A DNA stretch of 64,000 nucleotides, taken from the NCBI RefSeq assembly GCF_001636425.1, contig NZ_KV440953.1, forward strand, positions 4,398,001-4,462,000. Direction: 5' to 3'. The position numbers were made by a program, and so were the translations under genes. Of the stretch, positions 18,170-27,072 are shown in pieces; within the stretch, counting starts at the first letter, position 1; the number at the start of each line of letters is the position of its first letter. The notes below the pieces were generated by a model that saw only the letters and a list, made by a program, of their open reading frames with translations, made no database searches and had not been told where the DNA came from. This DNA comes from Heyndrickxia acidicola (GTDB taxonomy: Bacteria; Bacillota; Bacilli; Bacillales; Bacillaceae_C).

Positions 18170-19042
18170 ATGAGAAGAAAACGGGGGGTTCCTCTTGAGC
18201 ATCCTATATGGTCGAAGGCAATGGAATATGTCTATATCTTAGTAGGATCTGCCATTATTGCTTTAGCGTTCAATGTTTTTTTGCTTCCTAATGAGATTGC
18301 GTCAGGCGGTATCAGCGGGATCAGTACGATTTTGCATGGAGTGTTTAATTGGAAGCCGGCTTATGTACAGTGGGCATTAAATATTCCGCTTTTTATTGCT
18401 GGGTTAATTTTTCTGGGCTTTCAATTTGGGATTAAGACCCTTGTGGGTACGATCTTTTTGCCTTTTTTCGTTTTTTTAACGGAGCATCTTGAGCCTTGGA
18501 CCCGAAACCCCTTGCTTGCTGCATTATTTGGCGGGATTGGCGTCGGGATTGGTTTAGGGATTGTGTTCAGGGGAAAAGCTTCAACAGGGGGAACAGATCT
18601 TGCAGCGCAAATCATTAATAAATTCACAGGCTTGACGCTTGGTACCTGTGTGGCGATTATTGATGGGATGGTGGTCTTGTCCGCTGCAGTTGTTTTTAAT
18701 ATTGAAAAAGGCCTGTATGCACTGATTGGCCTTTACGTAACCAGTAAAACCATCGATCTTGTTCAAGTGGGCTTGAGCCGATCTAAAGCGGCTCTTATTA
18801 TTACAGATCACAATCAAGAGATTCGTGAAGCTATTCTTAGTAAGCTCGACCGCGGAGTCACCCGGCTGTCAGCACATGGCGGTTACACGGAAAATGAGCG
18901 TCCTGTCCTCTTGTGTGTGGTGGATCAAACCGAATTCACCAAGCTGAAACAATTAGTAAAAAGTGTGGATCCTGCTGCATTTGTCATTGTCATGGATGCT
19001 TCTGAGGTCGTAGGAGAAGGTTTTAAACGGAACCTACATTGA
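18170..19042 (+). CDS. YitT family membrane protein (YvjA-like)
   Basis: 290-residue protein with five to six predicted TM helices in the first about 195 residues (for example YVYILVGSAIIALAFNVFLL and the glycine-rich segment FGGIGVGIGLGIVFRGKAST). A soluble C-terminal DUF2179-type domain (VTRLSAHGGYTENERPVLLCV, ending VGEGFKR) follows. This is the YitT/UPF0750 family. The position after secA-prfB and before cccB matches B. subtilis yvjA. The function is not established; the fold is transporter-like. AAAAGGGG precedes the ATG and a clear promoter lies just upstream. Confidence 0.88.
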   Translation: MRRKRGVPLEHPIWSKAMEYVYILVGSAIIALAFNVFLLPNEIASGGISGISTILHGVFNWKPAYVQWALNIPLFIAGLIFLGFQFGIKTLVGTIFLPFFVFLTEHLEPWTRNPLLAALFGGIGVGIGLGIVFRGKASTGGTDLAAQIINKFTGLTLGTCVAIIDGMVVLSAAVVFNIEKGLYALIGLYVTSKTIDLVQVGLSRSKAALIITDHNQEIREAILSKLDRGVTRLSAHGGYTENERPVLLCVVDQTEFTKLKQLVKSVDPAAFVIVMDASEVVGEGFKRNLH

Positions 19043-19088
19043 TATACGAATGAAAGGAATTCTTGCCCACTAAAAAGGAGGCACTGAA

Positions 19089-19412
19089 ATGAAAAGAAAA
19101 GTAGTCGGAATGCTTTTGGGATGCCTGCTTTTAATGGGACTGGCTGCCTGCGGAAATGCTGCTGGCAACAACGGCCAGTCATCCTCATCCAAAACGATGG
19201 ATCCCCAAAAAATAGTCAACACTACCTGCATTCAATGCCACGGAGATAATTTAAAAGGTGCTTATGGACCGAACATCTCCCATATCGGCAGAGAGCTGGA
19301 CAAGGACCAAATTGCCAATATTATTAATCATGGAAAAGGCCAAATGCCTCCAGGATTGATTGACCAAAAACAGGCAGAGGTAGTAGCAGCCTGGCTGGCC
19401 AAGAAAAAATAA
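19089..19412 (+). CDS. cccB: Cytochrome c-551 lipoprotein
   Basis: 107-residue small membrane-anchored c-type cytochrome that carries electrons to a terminal oxidase on the outer face of the membrane. A lipoprotein signal ends in the lipobox LAAC (Cys at about residue 21). The haem attachment motif CIQCHG follows at about 45-50, and the distal Met ligand is in GKGQMPPG. The length and the position next to yvjA/ftsE match B. subtilis CccB. AAAAAGGAGG lies 8 nt upstream of the ATG. Confidence 0.93.
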   Translation: MKRKVVGMLLGCLLLMGLAACGNAAGNNGQSSSSKTMDPQKIVNTTCIQCHGDNLKGAYGPNISHIGRELDKDQIANIINHGKGQMPPGLIDQKQAEVVAAWLAKKK

Positions 19413-19479
19413 AAAAGTGTTTGTGTTAGCGTGATTCGACAAATATTGAGACAATGAAAAAGAAATATCGCAAAGAATA

Positions 19480-19513
19480 GGGCTTAATACATCTCCTGTA
19501 TTAGGCCTTTTTA
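19480..19513 (+). terminator. cccB terminator
   Basis: GGCTTAATACA tctcc TGTATTAgGCC followed by TTTTT, about 70 bp after the stop. Confidence 0.8.
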
Positions 19514-19634
19514 CTTATGGTAGGCCGAGTGAAACAAATAGAACATTAAGACACATGAGAGGAAAAAAGCTTTAGAATATAACGTATTGAAACATAAATG
19601 TAATATAAATTTTCAATAAATAACGAAACTAAGA

Positions 19635-19643
19635 TGTTATAAT
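19635..19643 (+). promoter_or_regulatory. Extended -10 upstream of ftsE
   Basis: TGTTATAAT, an extended -10 element, 137 bp before the ftsE start, with no convincing -35. The rest of the cccB-ftsE gap is AT-rich and shows nothing else. Confidence 0.4.
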
Positions 19644-19779
19644 AGTCCTGAACTTGGATTTCGAGATATTTTGAGATTATTTGCGGATTTTATACATACT
19701 TGCAGATAATGACGAAACAAACATATAAAAAAACTACAGAAGTGGTTTACACAATCTGTTAGAAAAGTAAGGTGATTGA

Positions 19780-20466
19780 ATGATAGAAATGCAAGAGATT
19801 TATAAAAAGTATCCGAATGGTGTAATGGCAGCCAACGGCTTGAATGTCCGCATCAAACAAGGAGAGTTCGTTTATGTGGTAGGACCAAGCGGCGCCGGTA
19901 AGTCTACATTTATCAAAATGATGTATCGTGAAGAAAGACCGACAAACGGAACCATTACGGTAAACGGTGTCAATCTATCAAAACTTAAGAATAAGCGCAT
20001 TCCTTATTTCCGCCGGCAAATAGGCGTTGTTTTTCAGGACTTTAAGCTGCTTCCAACCTTAACGGCTTATGAAAACATTGCTTATGCACTTGAGGTAATA
20101 GAGGAAGAACCTAAAATTATAAAAAAACGTGTTATGGACGTCTTAGAACTTGTCGGTTTAAAGAATAAGGCAAGAATGCTTCCAACGGAACTCTCCGGCG
20201 GCGAACAGCAGAGGGTATCTATTGCGAGGTCCATTGTAAACCTTCCAAGAGTTGTGATTGCAGATGAGCCTACAGGAAACCTTGACCCGGAGACTTCATG
20301 GGAAATCATGAAAATCCTCGAAGAAATCAATTCAAGAGGAACAACAGTGGTCATGGCAACACACAACCGTGAAATTGTAAATGCCATTAAACACAGGGTT
20401 ATTGCGATTGAAGGCGGAAAGATTGTCCGTGATGAGCATCAGGGGGATTACGGATATGAAAATTAG
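19780..20466 (+). CDS. ftsE: Cell division ABC transporter ATP-binding protein FtsE
   Basis: 228-residue ATPase subunit of FtsEX, which does not transport but transmits a signal to cell-wall hydrolases. Walker A is GPSGAGKST (about residue 36), the signature motif LSGGEQQRVSIARS (about 140), Walker B RVVIADEPTGNLDP and the H-loop MATHNRE. AAGGTGA precedes the ATG. ftsX overlaps its 3' end by 11 bp, so the two are translationally coupled. An M23 peptidase with a coiled coil lies next, the likely FtsEX-controlled enzyme. Confidence 0.96.
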   Translation: MIEMQEIYKKYPNGVMAANGLNVRIKQGEFVYVVGPSGAGKSTFIKMMYREERPTNGTITVNGVNLSKLKNKRIPYFRRQIGVVFQDFKLLPTLTAYENIAYALEVIEEEPKIIKKRVMDVLELVGLKNKARMLPTELSGGEQQRVSIARSIVNLPRVVIADEPTGNLDPETSWEIMKILEEINSRGTTVVMATHNREIVNAIKHRVIAIEGGKIVRDEHQGDYGYEN

Positions 20467-21340
20467 AACGCTAAAACGCCACTTCAGGGAGAGCATCAAG
20501 AGCTTGGGCCGAAATGGCTGGATGATGTTTGCTTCCGCGAGTGCAGTGACGATTACTCTTTTATTAGTAGGAGTATTTTTCGTCATTATGATGAATATGA
20601 ACAAGATTGCGACAGATATTGAAAAGGATGTTGAGATTCGCGTACATATCGATCTTACAGCGAATCCGGCTGATGAAAATGCGCTGAAGGCTCAGCTTGA
20701 GTCGATGCCTGAGGTTCAGTCCGTCACATTCTCTTCCAAGCAGAAAGAACTTCAAAACTTAGTTCAGACAATGGGAAGCGATTTTAAGCTCTACCAGCAG
20801 GACAATCCGTTATATGACGTATTTATTGTAAAAACGAAGAACCCTACAGACACGCCAAAGGCTGCAGCAAAGATTCAGAACATGAATTATGTACAATCGG
20901 CCATTTACGGAAAAGGAAAAGTGGAAAACCTCTTCAAAGTTCTTACTGTAGCCCGAAATGTTGGAATCGTACTGATCATCGGGTTATTGCTGACAGCGAT
21001 GTTCCTTATTTCGAACACGATTAAGATTACCATTTTTGCCAGAAGGCATGAGCTTGAAATTATGAAACTGGTAGGAGCAACCAACTGGTTCGTTCGGTGG
21101 CCTTTTGTAATGGAGGGACTGTGGCTTGGAATACTCGGCTCCATTCTCCCAATTACCATCATTTCAGTAGGCTATACCTATCTGTACAAACTGATAGCCC
21201 CAAAGCTTCATGATCAGTTAATACAGATGCTAAGCGCGAATCCATTCGTATGGGAAGTAAGCATACTCCTTCTAATCATGGGAATGGTGATCGGTGTATG
21301 GGGAAGCTCGATGTCCATTAGGCGCTATTTGAAAGTCTAA
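20456..21340 (+). CDS. ftsX: Cell division protein FtsX
   Basis: 294-residue membrane subunit of FtsEX. TM1 lies near residues 25-45 (ASASAVTITLLLVGVFFVIMM). An extracellular domain of about 110 residues follows, which in other species contacts the hydrolase. TM2-4 lie in the C-terminal 130 residues, with the FtsX motif FARRHELEIMKLVGATNWFVRWPFVMEG seen in two parts. The ATG at 20456 has AGGGGG upstream inside ftsE; the longer frame from 20381 lies wholly within ftsE and is not the start. The length matches B. subtilis FtsX (about 296). Confidence 0.95.
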   Translation: MKIRTLKRHFRESIKSLGRNGWMMFASASAVTITLLLVGVFFVIMMNMNKIATDIEKDVEIRVHIDLTANPADENALKAQLESMPEVQSVTFSSKQKELQNLVQTMGSDFKLYQQDNPLYDVFIVKTKNPTDTPKAAAKIQNMNYVQSAIYGKGKVENLFKVLTVARNVGIVLIIGLLLTAMFLISNTIKITIFARRHELEIMKLVGATNWFVRWPFVMEGLWLGILGSILPITIISVGYTYLYKLIAPKLHDQLIQMLSANPFVWEVSILLLIMGMVIGVWGSSMSIRRYLKV

Positions 21341-21441
21341 TAGATTTAGAGAATACGAATACTAAACAAATGGCACTGTTTAAGAACAACAGGCAGAATG
21401 AACAGGGCTGCAAATTAGAAAAATGTGATTTTTATGAAGAG

Positions 21442-21471
21442 CAAGGGGACCGATACTGGTTCCCTGTTTTT
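21442..21471 (+). terminator. ftsEX terminator
   Basis: AAGGGgACC gatact GGTtCCCT followed by GTTTTTC, with one G-U pair. It lies between ftsX and the M23 peptidase, so the two may form separate or partly coupled transcripts. Confidence 0.65.
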
Positions 21472-21519
21472 CATGTAATAAGCACTAAGCGGGGAAAAAT
21501 ATAAAGGAGAGACAGATAA

Positions 21520-22805
21520 TTGAAAAAACGTTCATTGCTAACATTTTCAATTATAACAGTACTTGGTTTTACCAGTGTATTACATACGAATCAACCGCTT
21601 CTGCTTCTAAGCTTTCAGATTTGCAAAATCAGCAGCAGCATATCATAAACAAAAGCTCCAGCCTCCATTCCTCGATGAATCAAAAGGATCAGGAGATTTC
21701 TAAAATTCAAGACAAGCAGGATCAATTGAAAGCTCAAATAAAGAATCTGCAAATGTCCATTGTGGATGCCAATGAAAAAATCCGTGATAAACAACAGCAG
21801 GTGGATGATACCAAGCAAAAAATAAATGATTTGGAAGCACAGATTAAGGTGCTGCAAAAGCGCATTGACGAACGAAATCAGCTGTTAAAGCAGCGTGCGC
21901 GCGCCATGCAGCAAAACGGTACATCCGCCAGTTATTTAGATGTCATTTTAACCTCCAAAAGCTTTGGGGAAATGCTTGACCGTCTTTCGGCTGTGAATAC
22001 GATTGTCAATGCAGACAAGGATATTATGATGCAGCAAAAAAGAGACCAGGACAAGCTGAAGGCGGCACAGGCTGAAGTTGAGAAGAAGCTTTCAGAGCTT
22101 CAAGGAATGCTGAACCAGCTTGAAAAAATGAAAGCTGATTTTAATGCAAAAAAATCGCAGGCAAATGCACTGATGCAGAAGCTTGGACAAAAGAAAGATG
22201 ATATTGAAAAAGAAAAGCTTTCAATGAGCGAGCAAAATGACTTATTAAGTGCTCAAAAAGCAGCGATTGACAAGGCAATCCAGATGGAAAAAGGTCGTTT
22301 GGCAGATGAGGCACAGAAGGCCGCTGAACAGGCAAAGCAGCAAAATGAATCTAGCCTGAGCAGCAGCGGATCCTCAAGCCTTCCCCCTGTCACATCCGGG
22401 ATGTTTACGCGTCCGGCTGAAGGCTATATTTCTTCGGGATTCGGGGCCCGCGAAGGTACTTACAGCGGCTTCCATTATGGTGTTGACATTGCCAACCCTG
22501 GTTCAAATGTTCCGATTGTGGCAACAGCCGATGGTGTAGTAAGCCGTTCTTATCTGTCATCAAGCTATGGAAACTGTATCTTTATTACGCATGATATCAA
22601 CGGAAAAATCTATACGACGGTTTATGCTCATATGTCCGCACGCTTAGTCGGAAATGGAGCAGTTGTTCATAAAGGCCAGCAAATCGGGATTATGGGAAGC
22701 ACAGGCGAATCAACCGGCCAGCATCTTCACTTTGAATTATATCCGGGGCCGTGGATTCCATCCCATGCTACGGCAGTAGATCCGACTCACTATATTAATT
22801 TTTAA
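21520..22805 (+). CDS. M23 peptidoglycan endopeptidase with coiled coil (EnvC/PcsB type), N terminus frameshifted
   Basis: Secreted cell-wall hydrolase, probably the target of FtsEX. A long coiled coil (about 210 residues from SKLSDLQNQQQHIINK) is followed by a Ser-rich linker and a C-terminal M23/LytM domain with zinc motifs HYGVDIAN and GQHLHFEL. The main frame is open from before 21621 to 22805 but has no proper start. A TTG at 21520 with perfect AAAGGAG (21503-21509) begins a good signal peptide (KKRSLLTFSIITVLGFTSVL) in another frame. That frame would need one extra base near 21590 to join STASASKLSDLQ, where signal cleavage after ASA would fall. Either a real one-base deletion or a sequencing error splits the gene. 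Without the signal peptide the protein would not be exported. Confidence 0.82.
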
Positions 22806-22818
22806 TAAAAAGCTAATT

Positions 22819-22859
22819 AAAAGAGAAAACCGCATCCAATCGATGTGGTTTTCTTTTTT
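22819..22859 (+). terminator. Terminator after the M23 gene
   Basis: AAAGAGAAAACCgCAT ... ATGtGGTTTTCTTTTTT. Confidence 0.8.
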
Positions 22860-23061
22860 CACGTTAGGGGAAGAATGACAGAGAATGAAAAAGGAAAACT
22901 GTATGTGCTTTTTTGCATAATATGTTATGATACTTTTGTACTCTTCATCTATTTTCCAATGAATGCCATCAATTGAGCACTTCCCCGCGAAACGGCAGCT
23001 ATTTTAATCAGCTATAATTCATTACAATATTGGCCAATTTCCATAAAAAAAGGAGCAGAGA

Positions 23062-24507
23062 ATGACAATCCTTGTGATCTTATTAATACTTTTATTTCTT
23101 TTAAACTTTGTTTTCTCTGGAACGGTTATCTTTCTGGAGAGGCGAAATATTGGGGCGACATGGGCATGGCTCCTAGTCCTGCTGTTTATTCCTGTTGCCG
23201 GGTTCATCATTTATCTAATCTTTGGGCAGAATTTGTCCCGGCGAAAAATTTTCGAGTGGAAGGACCAGGAGAAGATTGGGATTAAAGAAACCATACAGTC
23301 TCAGGTTGAGCTGCTTGAAAACAATGCTTTTCCTTTTCATGATGAAAGAACAGTCCGCTACAAGGATTTAGTTTATATGCTGTTAATTAATGATGGTGCC
23401 GTGCTGTCACAGGATAATGATATCGAAATTTTTACAGACGGAAAAGAAAAATTCCGTTCCCTTTTTGAGGACATTGAGCAGGCAAAAGACCATATTCATT
23501 TAGTTTATTACATTATCCGCAATGATGACCTTGGGAAAAGGCTTGTTGAGATATTAACCAGGAAGGCCTATGAAGGGGTAAAAGTCCGCGTATTGTATGA
23601 TGATATGGGCTCAAAGGAATTGCCCCGGAAATTTTTCAAAAGCTTAACGGATGCCGGCGGGCAGGTTGCAGCGTTTTTCCCTGCCAAGATTCCCATGCTT
23701 AATTTGAGGGTGAATTTCCGCAATCACCGCAAACTGGCCATCATGGACGGGAAAATTGGCTATATCGGCGGATTTAACATTGGAGACGAGTATCTGGGTC
23801 TTGTTAAAAAGTTCGGATACTGGCGTGATACCCATTTGAAAATTAAGGGGAAAGCAGTCTATGCGATGCAGACACGGTTTATCCTGGATTGGAATCAGGC
23901 TTCTGACGAGGAAATCCACTATGAGCAGCGCTTTTTCCCTGAGGTTCAGTATATGGGCGATACGGATGTCCAGATTGTCTCAAGCGGACCGGATTCAGAA
24001 TGGGAACAAATTAAGAATGGCTATTTGAAAATGATCAATTCAGCCAAGCGGTATATCTACATGCAGACTCCTTATTTTATTCCGGACGACAGTGTCATTG
24101 ATGCCCTGAAAATTGCCTGTCTTTCAGGAGTGGATGTCCGGATTATGATTCCCAATAAACCAGATCATATGTTTGTGTACTGGGCGACATTCTCCAATAT
24201 TGGGATGCTTCTGAAATCAGGCGCTAAGGTGTACATTTATGAGAATGGCTTCATTCATGCAAAAATGCTGGTGGTAGACGGAAAAATTGCCACTGTCGGA
24301 ACGGCAAACATTGATGTGCGGAGCTTCCGGTTGAATTTTGAAGTGAACGCCTTTTTGTATAACCAAATTCTGGCTCAAAAGCTTGAAGACATTTTTATTG
24401 ATGATATGCTCCACTCAAGGGAGCTGACATTTGAGGCGTACCGTGAACGTCCGCTGAATATACGCTTTAAAGAATCTATTTCTCGTTTGCTTTCTCCTAT
24501 TCTTTAG
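23062..24507 (+). CDS. cls: Cardiolipin synthase
   Basis: 481-residue membrane enzyme of the phospholipase D superfamily that joins two phosphatidylglycerol molecules into cardiolipin. Two N-terminal TM helices (residues 3-23 and 33-55) anchor it. The two HKD motifs are NHRKLAIMDGKIGYIGGFN (about residue 219) and HAKMLVVDGKIATVGTANID (about 398). The length is typical of ClsA-type enzymes. AAAAAAGGAG precedes the ATG. It stands alone, closed by a strong terminator. Confidence 0.94.
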   Translation: MTILVILLILLFLLNFVFSGTVIFLERRNIGATWAWLLVLLFIPVAGFIIYLIFGQNLSRRKIFEWKDQEKIGIKETIQSQVELLENNAFPFHDERTVRYKDLVYMLLINDGAVLSQDNDIEIFTDGKEKFRSLFEDIEQAKDHIHLVYYIIRNDDLGKRLVEILTRKAYEGVKVRVLYDDMGSKELPRKFFKSLTDAGGQVAAFFPAKIPMLNLRVNFRNHRKLAIMDGKIGYIGGFNIGDEYLGLVKKFGYWRDTHLKIKGKAVYAMQTRFILDWNQASDEEIHYEQRFFPEVQYMGDTDVQIVSSGPDSEWEQIKNGYLKMINSAKRYIYMQTPYFIPDDSVIDALKIACLSGVDVRIMIPNKPDHMFVYWATFSNIGMLLKSGAKVYIYENGFIHAKMLVVDGKIATVGTANIDVRSFRLNFEVNAFLYNQILAQKLEDIFIDDMLHSRELTFEAYRERPLNIRFKESISRLLSPIL

Positions 24508-24611
24508 GCAAGGCTGCTTTCGCATAGATTGTTGTTTTTCGCAAAAGTGTTAAATCCGTAAATTAAGTGAGTCAAAACATTCGTGAAAAACTTGGATAAA
24601 TCTTTAGAAAG

Positions 24612-24655
24612 AAGAACCGTTTTACAGGGAAATTCCTTAAAACGGTTCTTTTTCT
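24612..24655 (+). terminator. cls terminator
   Basis: AGAACCGTTTTA ... TAAAACGGTTCTTTTTCT. Just before it, at 24512-24550, is a fragment (GGCTGCTTTCGCATAGATTG) related to the GGCT..TTTTCG repeat family. The region 24656-24800 is AT-rich with no further signal. Confidence 0.85.
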
Positions 24656-24800
24656 ATTTAATGAAATTGACAAATTTGTAATAGAGTCGTACAATCGACT
24701 TATTTGAGTCTACTAGTAAATTTGACGATTTTATAACAATTTTTCAAAAAGTTAATAGATTGTAAGATAAAGTGTAAGGTGTAAATAGAGGTGCCAAACA

Positions 24801-25952
24801 ATGGAGAGCTCATTAGATACTAGAATCGTTCATAGTTTTCAAGAAAATGCGTCGGATATTGGAAATGAATCGGCTCCTTCTTATCAGACTTCATCTTTTT
24901 CGTTCGCTTCTTTAGAGGAATTGGAAAAGTATTTTAAGCTGTACCAGGGGGATTCTGCCAATCGGGCAAGCCAGCCTGGAAATGCCGTCATAGATGAACT
25001 CGGACAGGCTGTTGCCATGCTGGAAGGAGCTCCTGCGGGAGTGGCAGCGGCAACGGGGACATCAGCGGTTTTGACAGGCATTATGGCAACAGTATCGGCT
25101 GGAGACCATATCATCGCGGCTGAGGATATTTTTGGCGGAACATATCGCCTTTTAAGTCAGGAATTAAAGCATTTTGGAGTGGAAACAACATTCATTTCTT
25201 TTCATGATTTAGAGGCGGTTAGAAAAGCCATCCGGCCTAATACCCGTCTGCTTTATAGTGAAACGGTTACCAATCCGTTTTTGCGGGTTGAAGATATTGA
25301 TGGCGTGGTGCAGATTGCAAAGGAGAACGGGCTTTTAACCATGATTGATAATCTGTATGCTACGCCGTATCTTTCACAGCCCTTTAAAAAGGGTGTGGAT
25401 CTCGTTGTGCACAGCTCGGCCAAGTTTATTGGCGGCCATAGTGATGCTGCTGCCGGTGTTCTGGCTGGGAGTGAACCTTTGATTCAAAAAGTACGGGAAA
25501 AGATTGTGAATATTGGTGCACAGCTGAGTCCGTTTGAGGCTTGGATGACCTGCCGGGGAATTAAAACGCTTGGCCTTAGAATGGAGAAGCAGACAACGAA
25601 TGCCCAGGTACTGGCAGATGCTTTGATGGGGAACCCGCTTGTAAGCAGGGTTTACTATCCCGAGTTCGTTTCGAAGAGGGGGAACGGGGCGGTTATCACC
25701 ATTGAGTTAATGGACCAATGTGATATTCACCGCTTCTTTTCTTCACTGAATTGGGTGAAGATCGTGCCTTCCTTTGCAGGCGTAGAGACCACTGTGTCCT
25801 ATCCGCTTGGAACCTCTCACCGTGCGCTTTCACCGGAGATGCAAAGGAAAATCGGCATCACAAAGCAGGTGGTGCGTATCACTCTCGGTATTGAAAATTC
25901 GAAAGATATCATCGAACAATTTGAAGCTGCCCTTCGCCAATCGGCGGAATAA
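24801..25952 (+). CDS. Trans-sulfuration (Cys/Met metabolism) PLP-dependent enzyme
   Basis: 383-residue fold-type I PLP enzyme of the cystathionine gamma-synthase / gamma-lyase / methionine gamma-lyase family. The PLP lysine is in VVHSSAKFIGGHSDAAAG (about residue 208). The substrate loop is ETVTNPFLRVEDIDGV and the PLP aspartate is in LLTMIDNLYATPY. The usual YxRxxNPT segment is replaced by NRASQPGNAVIDELGQAVA and the usual SATKY by SSAKF, so it is a divergent branch and I do not assign the reaction. It is not within the S-box operon at 29.9-33.6 kb that holds its relative MetY. AGAGGTG precedes the ATG. It is followed by its own terminator. Confidence 0.85.
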   Translation: MESSLDTRIVHSFQENASDIGNESAPSYQTSSFSFASLEELEKYFKLYQGDSANRASQPGNAVIDELGQAVAMLEGAPAGVAAATGTSAVLTGIMATVSAGDHIIAAEDIFGGTYRLLSQELKHFGVETTFISFHDLEAVRKAIRPNTRLLYSETVTNPFLRVEDIDGVVQIAKENGLLTMIDNLYATPYLSQPFKKGVDLVVHSSAKFIGGHSDAAAGVLAGSEPLIQKVREKIVNIGAQLSPFEAWMTCRGIKTLGLRMEKQTTNAQVLADALMGNPLVSRVYYPEFVSKRGNGAVITIELMDQCDIHRFFSSLNWVKIVPSFAGVETTVSYPLGTSHRALSPEMQRKIGITKQVVRITLGIENSKDIIEQFEAALRQSAE

Positions 25953-25964
25953 TAGCAGCCAAAA

Positions 25965-26005
25965 AAGAAAGCTGTCCGGCAGTAAATGCCTGGGCAGCTT
26001 TTTTT
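25965..26005 (+). terminator. Terminator after the PLP-enzyme gene
   Basis: AAAGAAAGCTGtCCGGCA gtaaa TGCCtGGgCAGCTTTTTTT. Confidence 0.82.
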
Positions 26006-26020
26006 AACAGGTGATGCTTC

Positions 26021-26071
26021 AGCACAGCAAAGCACAAAAGGGGTCAGACCCCTTTCGTGCTTTGCTGTGCT
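26021..26071. repeat. Long GGGGTCAGACCCC palindrome, copy 3
   Basis: The longest copy of the family: 51 bp, with arms of about 24 nt (AGCACAGCAAAGCAC outer part, AAAGGGG inner part) that are complementary except for one mismatch. It lies between convergent genes (26087 is read from the minus strand) and may also stop transcription. Confidence 0.85.
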
Positions 26072-26086
26072 ACAGTTAAAAACCTA

Positions 26087-26656
26087 TCATGCATTTCGAG
26101 TTTTGTATAGTTTCTTCATCACTGAATAAAGTACGGCCAGGGCAATGGAAAAAAGGACAAAACAGGCAATCCATGCTGCGAGAATGAGGTTTCCGATGCT
26201 GCCAATCAGGCTTTCGGTTTCTTTCAGGGAGCGGGCACCGACAATGAAGCCGTGATTATACCTGACCGCTACAGTAGCGTATCTCAGATCTCTTTGAGGC
26301 TGCCAAGTGACCTTTTCCTCGCCCTTTAAAGCCACATTTTTAAGAACGTCTATGGGATAGTGGGGGATTTGGCCATTGATCGTGCCTGAGCTCGCCACTG
26401 GTGTCATCTTCTTATCATAAATCATCACAAAGGTATCCAGGCTTTCAGATGCATCCAGCTTATTGCCGGGCAGAGCGGATTCCGGACTCGTTCCTCTCTG
26501 CAGGGCCAGCTTGGCATCAATGGCCGACTCAAGCGGCGCCTGATTGGCACCAAGCCTTAATGTTTGCTGCATGACAAGGTACGTTAAAGTACAAGTAAAT
26601 GTCACAAAGAACATGATGACAATCCATAACAAAAATATTTTTTTAAAATCATTCAT
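26087..26656 (-). CDS. Two-TM membrane protein with an extracellular domain
   Basis: Not assigned to a named family. The 189-residue protein has a TM helix at residues 8-30, an extracellular segment of about 115 residues, a second TM helix at about 155-177 and a short basic cytoplasmic tail (KKLYKTRNA). The loop contains DTFVMIYDKKMTPVASSG, typical of Cache/PAS-like sensor folds, and VTWQPQRDLRYATVAVRYN. No kinase, HAMP or methyl-accepting domain follows, so it is a stand-alone sensor-like or accessory protein. GAAGGCGAG lies upstream of the ATG. No operon partner is evident. Confidence 0.75.
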   Translation of the reverse strand: MNDFKKIFLLWIVIMFFVTFTCTLTYLVMQQTLRLGANQAPLESAIDAKLALQRGTSPESALPGNKLDASESLDTFVMIYDKKMTPVASSGTINGQIPHYPIDVLKNVALKGEEKVTWQPQRDLRYATVAVRYNHGFIVGARSLKETESLIGSIGNLILAAWIACFVLFSIALAVLYSVMKKLYKTRNA

Positions 26657-26753
26657 ACTCTCGCCTTCTTTCCAAGATTTTACGTATTGGCTGTTTTCGC
26701 ATAGATTATTGCTTTACGTATAAAGAATCTTTCCGTATGTGGTCTATTTTCGT

Positions 26754-26844
26754 GGCATCTTTTCGTAAGTTATTTAAAAGTTTTAATACAGAATCTCGAT
26801 TTTTAAATTTGTGTCAGATAGCAACAAAGTTTACGAAAAGAGCC
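26754..26844. repeat. MITE-like element with GGCTCTTTTCGTAAA termini, copy 1
   Basis: A 91-bp AT-rich element bounded by GGCATCTTTTCGTAAGTT and AGTTTACGAAAAGAGCC, which are near-perfect inverted repeats. Inside it carries GTGTCAGATAGCAACAAAG. A closely similar element is at 37187-37281 and a half copy at 54833-54904. Partly related GGCTGTTTTCGCATAG fragments flank it at 26690-26750. Confidence 0.75.
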
Positions 26845-26850
26845 TTAATA

Positions 26851-27063
26851 TTACTCGTCATCGCTTCTGTATTCCAAAAGATCTCCGGGCTGGCATTCTA
26901 ACACTCTGCATAAGGCTTCCAACGTGGAAAATCGTACAGCCTTGGCCTTGTTTGTTTTCAATATTGATAAATTGGGAAGAGAAATTCCTACCTTCTCTGC
27001 TAACTCCGAGGCACTCATTTTTCGCTTTGCGAGCATTACATCCACATTTACTACAATCGGCAT
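26851..27063 (-). CDS. XRE-family helix-turn-helix regulator (YozG-like)
   Basis: 70-residue DNA-binding protein made only of an HTH domain: LAKRKMSASELAEKVGISLPNLSILKTNKAKAVRFSTL contains the two recognition helices. It belongs to the small Cro/CI group that is often paired with a DUF2975 membrane protein, as here: the partner ends 9 bp upstream in the same orientation. The likely role is regulation of the pair, with the membrane protein acting as anti-regulator or sensor; this is inference from family context. Confidence 0.88.
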   Translation of the reverse strand: MPIVVNVDVMLAKRKMSASELAEKVGISLPNLSILKTNKAKAVRFSTLEALCRVLECQPGDLLEYRSDDE

Positions 27064-27072
27064 CCTGCCACC

